Below are positions 50,365 to 59,022 of a stretch of DNA of 64,000 bases, piece after piece. The notes beneath the pieces were generated by a model that did not search any database, was not told where the DNA came from, and was given only the letters and a program-made list of their open reading frames with translations. The DNA lies in contig CAKTOO010000003.1 of assembly GCA_934590165.1 (NCBI GenBank), forward strand, positions 62,001 through 126,000. Reading direction: 5' to 3'. Origin of the DNA: an uncultured Dysosmobacter sp. (GTDB lineage Bacteria; Bacillota; Clostridia; Oscillospirales; Oscillospiraceae). Within the stretch, counting starts at the first letter, position 1, and each line of letters begins with the position of its first letter. The translations under genes and the position numbers were made by a program.

Positions 50365-50398
50365 TTGCTTCCCTATTAACCACGCTGTATAATAGGTT
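50365..50398 (+). promoter_or_regulatory. rrf2 promoter with the shared operator (autoregulation)
   Basis: TTGCTT (50365-50370), 17-base spacer, TATAAT (50388-50393). ATTAACC (50375-50381), N13, GGTT (50395-50398) covers the spacer and -10. Confidence 0.75.
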
Positions 50399-50420
50399 TA
50401 TCTGATAAGGGGGGTGCAGT

Positions 50421-50852
50421 ATGCTGATTTCCACAAAGGGGCGCTATGCGCTGCGTGTCATGATCGATCTTGCTGAGCACCAGACAGACGGCTTCATCCC
50501 GCTGAAAGTGATTGCCCAGCGGCAGGAGATATCGGAAAAATACTTGGAAAGCATCATTAAGCTCCTGGTAAAGGCCAGGCTTTTGAACGGCCTGCGGGGC
50601 AAAGGCGGCGGCTACCAGTTGACGAAAGCGCCGGAGCAGTATACCGTCGGCTCCATTCTGCGCCTGACGGAGGAGTCCCTGGCCCCGGTCGCCTGCCTGG
50701 AAGAAAGCGCGGATGCCTGCCCGAGAATGCAGGCGTGCCGGACCCTGCCCCTTTGGAAGGGACTGGACAAGGTCATCGGCGACTATTTGGACAATGTCAC
50801 CCTTGCTGATCTGATGCGGGAAGAGGATGCGGGAAACGACTATGTGATCTGA
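50421..50852 (+). CDS. Rrf2-family regulator (CymR/IscR type)
   Basis: 143 residues; ATG behind AAGGGGGG. N-terminal MLISTKGRYALRVMIDLAEH and the winged-helix wing LRGKGGGYQL are diagnostic. Cys92, Cys100 and Cys106 (spacing x7, x5) resemble the iron-sulfur ligands of IscR; CymR itself lacks them and works with CysK. So it could sense Fe-S status or cysteine. It is divergent from the enolase-superfamily gene and the same site occurs at cysK, making these three a probable regulon. Confidence 0.9.
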   Translation: MLISTKGRYALRVMIDLAEHQTDGFIPLKVIAQRQEISEKYLESIIKLLVKARLLNGLRGKGGGYQLTKAPEQYTVGSILRLTEESLAPVACLEESADACPRMQACRTLPLWKGLDKVIGDYLDNVTLADLMREEDAGNDYVI

Positions 50853-50878
50853 TGCGGTGCACAAGAAGAAAATGCAAA

Positions 50879-50916
50879 AAAGCCGCCTGTACACGATACC
50901 GAGTACAGGCGGCTTT
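50879..50916 (+). terminator. Terminator after rrf2
   Basis: AAAGCCGCCTGTAC / GTACAGGCGGCTTT with a 10-base loop. Confidence 0.75.
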
Positions 50917-50936
50917 GCGGCTTTATTGTTAAATGA

Positions 50937-50968
50937 ACGTCGGAGCAAAGTCCGCTTTGCTCCGACGT
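50937..50968. repeat. Perfect 14-bp inverted repeat
   Basis: ACGTCGGAGCAAAG and its exact complement around TCCG, just before the transposase remnant. May be an IS-associated hairpin. Apart from features listed here, 50853-51608 contains no intact gene. Confidence 0.6.
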
Positions 50969-50989
50969 GTCGTGTGTCGACAGAAAAGA

Positions 50990-51120
50990 TGCGTTCTGGC
51001 AAATTTCAAGCAAGTGTCGCTTCCTATATTGAGTCTTATAACACCCAAAGGCCTCATCGCACACTGAAAAATCTAACGCCTTGCCAGGCGGAAGAAAACT
51101 TCAACAAGAACGCCAAATGA
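50990..51120 (+). pseudogene. IS3-family transposase C-terminal fragment
   Basis: About 40 codons in the frame that ends at 51120 read FQASVASYIESYNTQRPHRTL then TPCQAEENF, the typical end of IS3/IS150 (rve) transposases. Base composition is lower in GC than the neighbours. The upstream catalytic domain is absent, so this is an insertion-sequence remnant. Confidence 0.75.
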
Positions 51121-51259
51121 GATAGTGGGGTTCGAATCGCCTGACTTTTATGTTTTCTACTTCAATTTGAAGTGGTTTGAGTCTTTTCGTCTCAGATTTT
51201 CCATGGTGCGTCAATCCCCAAAAACGCTGTCATGTCAAGGCTTTCAGAGCATAAAACAG

Positions 51260-51306
51260 CCCCACCAAATTCGCAAGTCTCATCGACTTGTTCGAATTGG
51301 GTGGGG
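51260..51306 (-). terminator. Imperfect hairpin downstream of tRNA-Leu
   Basis: CCCCACC..AATTCG..CAAGT / ACTTG..CGAATT..GGTGGGG; on the minus strand followed by CTGTTTTA. Probable tRNA terminator. Confidence 0.55.
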
Positions 51307-51316
51307 TCATTCATTT

Positions 51317-51402
51317 TGGTGCCGGTGGTGGGACTCGAACCCACACGGTGTCGCCACCAACGGATTTTGAGTCCGTCACGTCTACCATTCCATCACACCG
51401 GC
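51317..51402 (-). tRNA. tRNA-Leu (CAA anticodon)
   Basis: 86 bases with encoded CCA. Minus-strand fold: acceptor GCCGGTG, anticodon loop CTCAAAA giving CAA, a long variable arm (TGGTGGCGACACCGT) as in class II tRNAs, T loop TTCGAGT. Confidence 0.95.
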
Positions 51403-51608
51403 GTTCAGATACCTGTACATTATACAAGAAGTGCGGGGAAAATTCAAGAGGGGATTTCAAAGTAGGGCTAAAAAATGAACAGACCATTAAATGCGGGGAA
51501 ATTCAGAAGAAAAGCCTACACAAAAGAGGGGAAACGTGCTATCATATATAAGTTAAATTATGCGATATTATGCGATTTTGCCTGTCTGGAGAGGAAGGAG
51601 GCGGGGAC

Positions 51609-52946
51609 ATGAAAAAAATATTGGCGGTGTGGATGCTGCTGGCAGTGTCTCTGCTGACCTGCGGGTGCGGACTGACCTTTTCCGCTGAGGAGCTGTACTG
51701 CCTGCCCAAGCTCCCGGTGGAATACACGGAGCTGGACAACCAGATCAATGCCATTTTGGCGGAGGGAGCGGAGTATGCCGCCCCTGCCTCCGGCCGGAAT
51801 ATCCAGCCGGTGCAGCTGGAGGATCTGGACGGCGACGGCCAGGAGGAGGCGGTGGCTTTTTTCCGCAACACCTCTGACGAAAAGCCTTTGAAGATCTATA
51901 TTTTTGCCACTGACGGCGAGAGCTACCGGCAGACGGCGGTGATCGAGAGCAGCGGCACCAGTATTTACAGCGTCACGTACAGCGACCTGAACGCCGACGG
52001 CTGTTCGGAGATCCTCGTGGGCTGGCGGGTCACCACGGACCTGCAGGCCCTGGTGGCGTACTCTCTGCGAAACGGCGAGGTGACGGAGCTGCTGCGGACC
52101 AACTATGTCCGCTACGCCGTTACGAATCTGGACCAGGACCAGCTGCAGGAGCTGGTGGTTTTGCACTCTCTGGATGAGAGCGGCAGCGTGGCGGACTATT
52201 ACGCCTGCCAGGACGGCTCGCTCCAACTGCGCTCCTCCGCCCGCATCTCCGTCACTATGGCGGAGCTGACCCAACTGGGACGCATCTCCAGCGGTACGCT
52301 GTCAGATGAAGTGCCGGCGCTGTTCGTCACCGGCGTGGAGGAGTCCGCCTGGGCAATTACGGACATCCTGGCGGTCCGTAACGGAGATTTGGCCAACATC
52401 GTCCTCTCGGACGACACCGGCGTGTCCGGTGAGATCGCGCCCTACCGCTCCCTGTATCCCACGGACATCAACGGCGACGGCGTCACGGAGGTCCCGCGGC
52501 CTGTGGCCCTGCCGGACAGGGATGACGGGGGAGAGCAGGCCTACCAGCGCATAGACTGGTGCAGCTATGACAGTGGCGGAGAGCCCACGACGGTGCTGAG
52601 CACTTACCACGATATCGAGGACGGCTGGTACTTCCTCCTGCCGGATGCGTGGACGGACCAAATCACGGTCTCCCGCGGCGTGGCGCCTGACGAGGCCTAT
52701 GTGACCTTTTACCGGATGGGCGGCCAGACGCCCCAGTCCTTCCTGCGCATTACCGCCATCACCGGCAGCAGCCGGAACGTCAAAGCGGTGCGGGGCGGGC
52801 GGTTCATTCTCAGCCGCCAGGCGGAGACCATCTACACGGCGGAGCTGCTGGAGGGCAACTCCGGCTGGAGCTTGGGTATGACGGAGGACGAGGTCCGTTC
52901 CGCCTTCAACCTGATCACCAAGGAATGGATGTACGGGGACAACTGA
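51609..52946 (+). CDS. Lipoprotein with FG-GAP/VCBS-like repeats
   Basis: 445 residues from ATG 51609 behind GGAAGGAGG. Lipobox LLTCGC. Three or four Asp-rich repeat loops: DLDGDGQEEAV, DLNADGCSEI, NLDQDQLQELV and DINGDGVTEV, typical of calcium-binding beta-propeller blades. It starts an operon with a response regulator, EcsC and a histidine kinase, so it may be an external sensor or a target of that system. Function unknown. Confidence 0.85.
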   Translation: MKKILAVWMLLAVSLLTCGCGLTFSAEELYCLPKLPVEYTELDNQINAILAEGAEYAAPASGRNIQPVQLEDLDGDGQEEAVAFFRNTSDEKPLKIYIFATDGESYRQTAVIESSGTSIYSVTYSDLNADGCSEILVGWRVTTDLQALVAYSLRNGEVTELLRTNYVRYAVTNLDQDQLQELVVLHSLDESGSVADYYACQDGSLQLRSSARISVTMAELTQLGRISSGTLSDEVPALFVTGVEESAWAITDILAVRNGDLANIVLSDDTGVSGEIAPYRSLYPTDINGDGVTEVPRPVALPDRDDGGEQAYQRIDWCSYDSGGEPTTVLSTYHDIEDGWYFLLPDAWTDQITVSRGVAPDEAYVTFYRMGGQTPQSFLRITAITGSSRNVKAVRGGRFILSRQAETIYTAELLEGNSGWSLGMTEDEVRSAFNLITKEWMYGDN

Positions 52947-52967
52947 CGGAAACAGAAAGGATAAATC

Positions 52968-53654
52968 ATGAAAAAAGTTTTGGTTTTGGAGGATGAATCC
53001 AGTATCCGCAGCTTTATCGTCATCAATCTGCGCCGGGCGGGCTATGACGTTATCGAGGCTGAGAGCGGCGAGGAGGCTCTGGAGCGTTTGAAGGAGCATC
53101 CGGACACCAAAGTGGCCCTGCTGGATATCATGCTGCCCGGCATTGACGGCTTTGAGGTCTGCCGCCGCATCCGGGCCACCAATACGAAAATTGGCATCAT
53201 CATGCTGACGGCCCGTTCCCAGGAGATGGACAAGGTGACGGGACTGATGACCGGCGCCGACGACTATGTGACAAAGCCCTTTTCCCCGGCGGAGCTTACA
53301 GCCCGGGTGGATGCCCTGTTCCGCCGGGCCGGCGGCGAGGAGCCGGTGCCCTCCGGTGAGATCCGCCAGCCGCCCTTCCTGCTGAACACCCGGAACCGGA
53401 CCCTGGAGAAAAACGGCCAGCGCATCAAGCTGACCCAGGTGGAGTACTCCATCATGAAGGTGCTTATGGAAAACCCCGGCAAGGCCTTGGCCCGGGAGGA
53501 GATTTTGGACATGGTCTGGGGTCGGGACTATTTCGGTGAGCTGAAGATCGTGGATGTGAATATCCGCCGCCTGCGGCTGAAGATCGAGGACAACGTCCAG
53601 AACCCCACCTATATCACCACCGTCTGGGGCTACGGCTACAAATGGGGCTTTTAA
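52968..53654 (+). CDS. OmpR/PhoB-family response regulator
   Basis: 228 residues. Receiver 3-116 with Asp53 (LLDIMLPG) and Lys103 (VTKPFSP); winged helix about 130-226 (IKLTQVEYSIMKVLMENPGKALAREEILDMVWG). It overlaps the EcsC gene by 13 bases. Partner kinase is two genes downstream. Regulated genes unknown. Confidence 0.94.
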   Translation: MKKVLVLEDESSIRSFIVINLRRAGYDVIEAESGEEALERLKEHPDTKVALLDIMLPGIDGFEVCRRIRATNTKIGIIMLTARSQEMDKVTGLMTGADDYVTKPFSPAELTARVDALFRRAGGEEPVPSGEIRQPPFLLNTRNRTLEKNGQRIKLTQVEYSIMKVLMENPGKALAREEILDMVWGRDYFGELKIVDVNIRRLRLKIEDNVQNPTYITTVWGYGYKWGF

Positions 53655-54436
53655 GGCGGGAGTCCGCCTGGACCAAGGCGTACCGCCAGGTGTGGCAGCG
53701 GGAACAGCGGTTTCTGGAGCGCTACGGGACGGCGGAGGCGTCCTCCCTGGAGCGGAAGCTGGATGAAAAGATCCCGCCCGCCCTGCGAGAAACGCTCCAC
53801 GGGGCCTTTGTGAAGGCCTTTGAGGTGGTGTTCCAAAAGGGGGACGCTGTCATCCGGAAGGCGGGAGGAACAGAAAAGCGGCAGCAGGACTTCATGATCC
53901 GCAAATACCTGGCGGACCAACGGGAGAGCCGGAGAAATCTGCGGACCTTTCAAAAAGCCGCGGCCGCCTCAGGGTGGGGCAATGTGGCACTGTCCGGTGC
54001 CGCCGGTGTGGGCATGGGCCTTTTTGGCGTGGCCCTGCCGGATATCCCCCTGTTTACGGGGCTGCTGCTGAAAAGCATCTACGAGACAGCGGAGACCTTT
54101 GGCTTTCCCTGCGAGGGAGAGCGGGAGAAAATATTGGCCCTGCGGCTTATTGAGACAGCCCTCTCCAGCGGCGATGCGCTGCGGGAGAACGACCGCCTCA
54201 TCAACGAATTTTTTCAGACGGGCCGCTGGCCGGACCAGCCGGAGCTGACGGAGCGGGTCCGCGCCGCCGCCCGAAGGCTGTCGGAGACGGTGGTGTACGG
54301 CAAATTTTTGCAGAACATCCCGGTGGCCGGCGCGGCCGGCGGCACCAAGGACGCCGTGTGCCTGCGGCGGGTACAGCAGTACGCGTCCATCAAGTATGAA
54401 AAGCGGTTTTTGATCCGCCGGCGCACCGGCGGTTAA
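53642..54436 (+). CDS. EcsC-family protein
   Basis: 264 residues, starting inside the end of the response-regulator gene. EcsC features: LEKKL-type N-terminal helices, the glycine-rich GVGMGLFGVALPDIPLFTGLLLKSIYETAETFGF, and a second glycine-rich stretch NIPVAGAAGGTKDAVCL with YEKRFL near the end. In Bacillus EcsC is associated with an ABC exporter; here it is embedded between a response regulator and its kinase, which is unusual. Confidence 0.87.
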   Translation: MGLLRRESAWTKAYRQVWQREQRFLERYGTAEASSLERKLDEKIPPALRETLHGAFVKAFEVVFQKGDAVIRKAGGTEKRQQDFMIRKYLADQRESRRNLRTFQKAAAASGWGNVALSGAAGVGMGLFGVALPDIPLFTGLLLKSIYETAETFGFPCEGEREKILALRLIETALSSGDALRENDRLINEFFQTGRWPDQPELTERVRAAARRLSETVVYGKFLQNIPVAGAAGGTKDAVCLRRVQQYASIKYEKRFLIRRRTGG

Positions 54437-54477
54437 GGGCATCAGAAAACAACGGAAAAGGAGGCGGAAAGCACACC

Positions 54478-55929
54478 ATGGCGGAGGAGGAAAGAGGCGC
54501 CCGGGGACGGGCTCTGCGGGTCCGCGGCCTGCGGCAGCGGTGGATCGTCAACAGCATTATGCCAATTTTGATCTTGCTGGGCCTGCTGGTGACGCTGTTT
54601 TCCACCGGTATTTCCAACTATTATTACGGCATTATGCGGGACGGTCTGGAAAAGCAGGCCAACGCCGAGGCCGGCGCTTTTAACGACTATTTCATGGACA
54701 ACGGTTACACGGAGTATCTCCAGCGGGCCATCCAGTCCACCACCAGCTTTACAGACAAGGACCGCATCGAGCTGCAATTCATCAACAGCGCCGGCCGCAT
54801 CCAGGTGTCCTCCACCTCTAGTTTGAAGACCGGCCTCAAGCCCGGGACGGAGGAGATCAGCCAGGCCATCAACCAGAAGGAGACGAGGGTGTTCCAGGGC
54901 CAGAACCCGGAGACGGGAGAGAGCATCATAGCGGTGTCCGCCCCGCTGGTGTACAGCGGAAAGGTGGTGGGCGTGCTGCGGCTGGTGACCTCCCTGCGGG
55001 CGGTGAACCGGCAGATCCTCGTTGCCATCGCCGCCATTTTTCTGGTGGCGGGCATCTGCATGACCATGGTCATTATTGCCAACCTGTTGTTCATTAACAA
55101 CGTGGTAGAACCGGTGGCGGTGGTCAGCGACGCCGCCAAGCGCATTTCCGCTGGCAGCTATGGCATTCAGATCGAGAATAAATACACTGACGAGCTGGGC
55201 GAGCTGGTGGACAACATCAACGATATGTCTTTGAAGATCGGCCAGAACGAGAAGATGAAAAGTGAGTTCATCTCCTCCGTATCCCACGAGCTGCGCACGC
55301 CTCTTACCGCCATCAACGGTTGGGGCGAGACCATTCTGGAAGACCCCACCGGCGATCCGGAGCAGCTGCGCCGGGGCATCCGCATCATCCTGAACGAGTC
55401 CCGACGCCTTTCCACCATGGTGGAGGAGCTGCTGGAATTCTCCAAAATGGAGGATGGCCGCTTCACCCTCCGGGTGGAGCAGGTGGATCTGCAGGCGGAG
55501 TTTGAGGACGCCATTTTCACCTACCGGGAGCTGTTTCGGCAGGAGGGCCTCGAGCTGGATTACGAGACGGGGGACGAACTGTTGCCGCCCATCTCCGGCG
55601 ACCCGGAGCGGCTGAAGCAGGTGTTCTGCAACGTGCTGGACAACGCCGCCAAGCACGGCGGCGCCGGCGGGCGCATTTCCGCCTCCGTCTGTCTGGAGGG
55701 GGATACGGAGGTCATTCGCATCCGGGATTACGGCCCCGGCATCCCCGAGGCGGAGCTGCCCTATGTGAAGCAGAAATTTTACAAGGGCTCCTCCAAGGCC
55801 CGGGGCAGCGGCATCGGTCTTGCCGTGTGCGACGAGATCGTGAACCTCCACGGTGGCACCTTTGACATCGGCAATGCCGAAGGCGGCGGCGCGGTGGTCA
55901 CCATCCGCCTGCCGGTCAAGGAAATTTGA
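54478..55929 (+). CDS. Sensor histidine kinase
   Basis: 483 residues. Membrane segments at about 24-46 and 180-205 flank an extracytoplasmic sensor (FINSAGRIQVSS ... GESIIAVSAPLVYSGKVVGVLRLV, PAS/Cache-like). HAMP about 205-257, phospho-acceptor His270 in SSVSHELRTPLT, HATPase with NVLDNAAKHGG, DYGPGIPE and GSGIGLAVCDEIVNLHGG. Pairs with the response regulator of the same operon. Confidence 0.94.
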   Translation: MAEEERGARGRALRVRGLRQRWIVNSIMPILILLGLLVTLFSTGISNYYYGIMRDGLEKQANAEAGAFNDYFMDNGYTEYLQRAIQSTTSFTDKDRIELQFINSAGRIQVSSTSSLKTGLKPGTEEISQAINQKETRVFQGQNPETGESIIAVSAPLVYSGKVVGVLRLVTSLRAVNRQILVAIAAIFLVAGICMTMVIIANLLFINNVVEPVAVVSDAAKRISAGSYGIQIENKYTDELGELVDNINDMSLKIGQNEKMKSEFISSVSHELRTPLTAINGWGETILEDPTGDPEQLRRGIRIILNESRRLSTMVEELLEFSKMEDGRFTLRVEQVDLQAEFEDAIFTYRELFRQEGLELDYETGDELLPPISGDPERLKQVFCNVLDNAAKHGGAGGRISASVCLEGDTEVIRIRDYGPGIPEAELPYVKQKFYKGSSKARGSGIGLAVCDEIVNLHGGTFDIGNAEGGGAVVTIRLPVKEI

Positions 55930-55942
55930 CCGCGGGAAAAAT

Positions 55943-55982
55943 CGAACAAATGTTTGCATTTCGCAAACGGATGTGATATCAT
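55943..55982 (+). promoter_or_regulatory. LexA (SOS) box overlapping a sigma-A promoter
   Basis: CGAACAAATGTTTG (55943-55956) matches the Gram-positive LexA consensus CGAAC-N4-GTTCG with one change. TTGCAT (55954-55959), 17-base spacer, TATCAT (55977-55982) forms the promoter, so bound LexA would cover the -35. Confidence 0.8.
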
Positions 55983-56005
55983 TTCAATCATAGAAAGGAA
56001 TTCCC

Positions 56006-56977
56006 ATGGCAGAGAAAAAATCCTGTGCCTTCCGCACCAGCATCGGCGGACAGGCGCTCATTGAGGGCATTCTCATGCGGGGCCCGGAAAAGCAGGCCAT
56101 CGTGGTCCGGGACCAGGAGGGCCATTTGGTGGAAAAGGTGGAGGAGCTGAAGCTCATTAAGGACCGCTACCCCATCCTGGGTTGGCCCCTGGTGCGGGGC
56201 ACCGTCAACTTCCTGGACTCCATGGTCAAGGGCGTCAAGGCCCTCATGTACTCCGCGGACTTTTATCCCGACGAGGAGGCGGCCCAGCCCTCCAAATTTG
56301 AACTGTGGCTGGAAAAGCACCTCAGCAGCAAAAAGCTGGAAAGCGTCATCGTGGCCCTGGCGGTGGTGATGGGCGTGGGGCTGAGTCTGTTTTTGTTCAT
56401 GGTGCTGCCCACCTTCCTCACCGGCGGCCTGACCCACTTTTTCCCCGGCTTCCCCATGTGGGGCCGGAACCTGCTGGAGGGCATTTTGAAGATCGCCATC
56501 TTCCTGTTGTACCTGTTTTTCTGCTCCCGGCAAAAGGACATCTACCGGGTGTTCCAGTACCACGGCGCAGAGCACAAGACCATTTTCTGCTATGAGGCGG
56601 GCCTGCCGCTGACGGTGGAGAACATCCGGGTGCAGCCCCGGCACCATCCCCGCTGCGGCACCAGCTTTCTGTTCGTGGTCATCTTCGTGTCCATCCTCAT
56701 CTCCAGCGTGGTGTTCGGCATTTGGCCCATCACCAATACGCTGCTGCGGACGGCGGTCCATCTGCTGCTGCTGCCCCTGGTGGTGGGCATCACCTACGAG
56801 TTCAACCGCTGGGTGGGCCGCCATGTGCAGGACAGCGGCCTGGCCCGGGTGCTGACGGCTCCCGGCATGTGGATGCAGAATTTCACCACCAACGAGCCGG
56901 ATGACGGCATGATCGAAGTCGCTATCCGCTCCCTGGAACTGGTGCTGCCCAGCGAAAAGGGCAAGGACGAGTGGTAA
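56006..56977 (+). CDS. yqhQ: DUF1385 membrane protein YqhQ
   Basis: 323 residues. N-terminal SIGGQALIEGILMRGPEKQAIVVRD is the DUF1385 signature; then four or five membrane segments with YHGAEHKTIFCYEAG and HPRCGTSFLF between them. Function unknown, widely conserved next to prmC and prfA in Firmicutes. First gene behind the LexA box. Confidence 0.93.
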   Translation: MAEKKSCAFRTSIGGQALIEGILMRGPEKQAIVVRDQEGHLVEKVEELKLIKDRYPILGWPLVRGTVNFLDSMVKGVKALMYSADFYPDEEAAQPSKFELWLEKHLSSKKLESVIVALAVVMGVGLSLFLFMVLPTFLTGGLTHFFPGFPMWGRNLLEGILKIAIFLLYLFFCSRQKDIYRVFQYHGAEHKTIFCYEAGLPLTVENIRVQPRHHPRCGTSFLFVVIFVSILISSVVFGIWPITNTLLRTAVHLLLLPLVVGITYEFNRWVGRHVQDSGLARVLTAPGMWMQNFTTNEPDDGMIEVAIRSLELVLPSEKGKDEW

Positions 56978-57013
56978 GCCTCAACTTGTAAAAAACTGAT
57001 TGCGGAGCGTACT

Positions 57014-57880
57014 ATGGCCATCACATATAACAATTTGTATTTGGATATCCGCCAGCAGCTGAAAAAAGCCGGCATCGAGGAGGCCACCCTGGAGGCCCGG
57101 GAGCTGGTGTGCTTCGGCACCGGCAAGAGCCGGGAGCAGCTCCAGCGGGACGGCGGCCTGTATGCCTCTCCGGTGTTGGAGGGCCGGGTCCGGGACCTGG
57201 TTGCCCGGCACCTGGCGGGAGAGCCGGTGGCGTATCTCATCGGCGAGTGGGAGTTTTACGGCCTGCCCCTGGACATCTCCCGGGATGTGCTCATTCCCCG
57301 GTCCGACACGGAGGTCCTGGCGGGCCAGGCCATCGAGTACCTCAAGACCCTGGGGGAGTGCCGGGTGCTGGACCTGTGCGCCGGCAGCGGCTGCATCGGC
57401 CTGGCGGCGGCGTCCCAGGTGCCCAGGGCCCGGGTGGTGCTGGGGGAGTGGTCTGACGGCGCGCTGAAGATCTGCCGCCAGAACATCCGCCGTAACGGCC
57501 TTTCTGGCCGGGTGGTGCCCATGCAGGCCAACGCCCTGGAAAAGCCGGAGCGGTCCCTGGGGGAGTTCCAGTGCATCATCTCCAACCCGCCCTACATCCC
57601 CGCCGGGGATATCGAGGGGCTGGACGTGTCCGTGAAGGACTACGAGCCCCACATGGCCCTGGACGGCGGCGAGGACGGCCTGGATTTCTACCGTGCCATT
57701 TCCGAAAAGTGGAAGGAGGCCCTGGTCCCCGGTGGCCGGCTGTACTTTGAGGTCGGCATCGGCCAGGCGGATGAGGTGCTGCGCATCATGCGGGCCCAGG
57801 GCTTCGGCGATATCCAGATCGTCAAGGACCTTCACGATATCCCCCGGGTGGTTTACGGCACCCTCTGCACAGAGATTTGA
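57014..57880 (+). CDS. prmC: Peptide chain release factor N5-glutamine methyltransferase
   Basis: 288 residues. SAM-binding motif VLDLCAGSGCIGL at 118-130 and catalytic NPPY at 191-194 (ISNPPYIPAGDI). N-terminal helical domain includes LIGEWEFYGLPLDISRDVLIPRSDTE. Methylates the GGQ glutamine of RF1/RF2. prfA is not in this window. Spaced 36 bases from yqhQ, and 35 from recA. Confidence 0.95.
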   Translation: MAITYNNLYLDIRQQLKKAGIEEATLEARELVCFGTGKSREQLQRDGGLYASPVLEGRVRDLVARHLAGEPVAYLIGEWEFYGLPLDISRDVLIPRSDTEVLAGQAIEYLKTLGECRVLDLCAGSGCIGLAAASQVPRARVVLGEWSDGALKICRQNIRRNGLSGRVVPMQANALEKPERSLGEFQCIISNPPYIPAGDIEGLDVSVKDYEPHMALDGGEDGLDFYRAISEKWKEALVPGGRLYFEVGIGQADEVLRIMRAQGFGDIQIVKDLHDIPRVVYGTLCTEI

Positions 57881-57915
57881 GAGCTTACAGATAGAGATTT
57901 TAGGAGGAGATACCT

Positions 57916-59022
57916 ATGGCAAAAGACAAAGCGCCCCTGCCCACCGCGGCACCCGCCAGTGATAAAAAGAAAGCCATCGACACCGCCATGGCCCAGATCG
58001 AAAAAATGTACGGCAAGGGCTCCATTATGCGCTTCGGAGACCAGACCAACCTGAACGTGGATTTCATCCCCACCGGCTCCCTGGCCCTGGACGTGGCGTT
58101 GGGCATCGGCGGCCTGCCCCGGGGCCGCATCGTGGAGATCTACGGACCGGAGTCCTCCGGCAAGACCACCCTGGCCCTCCATGTGGTGGCCGAGGCCCAG
58201 AAAAAGGGCGGCGAGGTGGCCTTTGTGGATGCCGAGCACGCCCTGGATCCCACCTACGCCCGCGCCCTGGGCGTCAACGTGGAGGATATGCTCATCTCCC
58301 AGCCGGACACCGGCGAGCAGGCCCTGGAGATCACCGAGGCTCTGGTCCGCTCCGGCGCCATCGACGTCATCGTGGTGGACTCCGTGGCCGCCCTGGTGCC
58401 CCGGGCGGAGATCGAGGGCGAGATGGGCGACAGCTATGTGGGCCTCCAGGCCCGACTCATGAGCCAGGCCCTCCGCAAGCTCACCGGCGCCATCGGCAAG
58501 ACCAACACCATCGTCATCTTCATCAACCAGCTGCGGGAAAAGGTGGGCGTCATGTACGGCAACCCCGAGGTCACCACCGGCGGCCGGGCCTTGAAGTTCT
58601 ATGCCTCTGTCCGCATCGATGTGCGCCGTATCGAGGCCCTGAAAAACGGCAGCGAGATCATCGGCAACCGCACCCGGGCCAAAGTGGTGAAAAACAAAGT
58701 GGCGCCCCCCTTCCGGGAGGCGGAGTTTGACATCATGTACGGCGAGGGCATCGCCCGTACCGGCGAGCTGGTGGATTTGGGCGTGAAGCTGGACCTGGTC
58801 CAGAAGTCCGGCTCCTGGTTCTCCATGGGAGAGGTCCGCATCGGCCAGGGCCGGGACGCCGCCAAGAAGTATCTTCAGGACAACCCGGAGATCGCCGCCA
58901 AGCTGGAGGCGGACATCCGCAAGAATTTCGACAAGCTGATGACGGGCCAGTCCCGGGTGGCCGCCAAGGCCGCCGGCCGGGCTGTGGATGTAAGCGCCGA
59001 CGATTTCGACGATGCGGATTGA
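57916..59022 (+). CDS. recA: Recombinase RecA
   Basis: 368 residues, ATG behind TTAGGAGG. Walker A GPESSGKTT at 77-85, Walker B VIVVDSVAAL, L1/L2 regions (EIEGEMGDSYVGLQARLMSQALRKL; YGNPEVTTGGRALKFY). Complete. N-terminus is about 12 residues longer than E. coli RecA. Homologous recombination and LexA co-protease. No LexA box sits right before it, so SOS induction would come from the upstream operon promoter. Confidence 0.98.
   Translation: MAKDKAPLPTAAPASDKKKAIDTAMAQIEKMYGKGSIMRFGDQTNLNVDFIPTGSLALDVALGIGGLPRGRIVEIYGPESSGKTTLALHVVAEAQKKGGEVAFVDAEHALDPTYARALGVNVEDMLISQPDTGEQALEITEALVRSGAIDVIVVDSVAALVPRAEIEGEMGDSYVGLQARLMSQALRKLTGAIGKTNTIVIFINQLREKVGVMYGNPEVTTGGRALKFYASVRIDVRRIEALKNGSEIIGNRTRAKVVKNKVAPPFREAEFDIMYGEGIARTGELVDLGVKLDLVQKSGSWFSMGEVRIGQGRDAAKKYLQDNPEIAAKLEADIRKNFDKLMTGQSRVAAKAAGRAVDVSADDFDDAD

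Noticed and set aside
51125..51470. Short plus-strand frames across the tRNA-Leu region
   Set aside because: They overlap the tRNA and its terminator, have no ribosome sites and no recognisable protein pattern.
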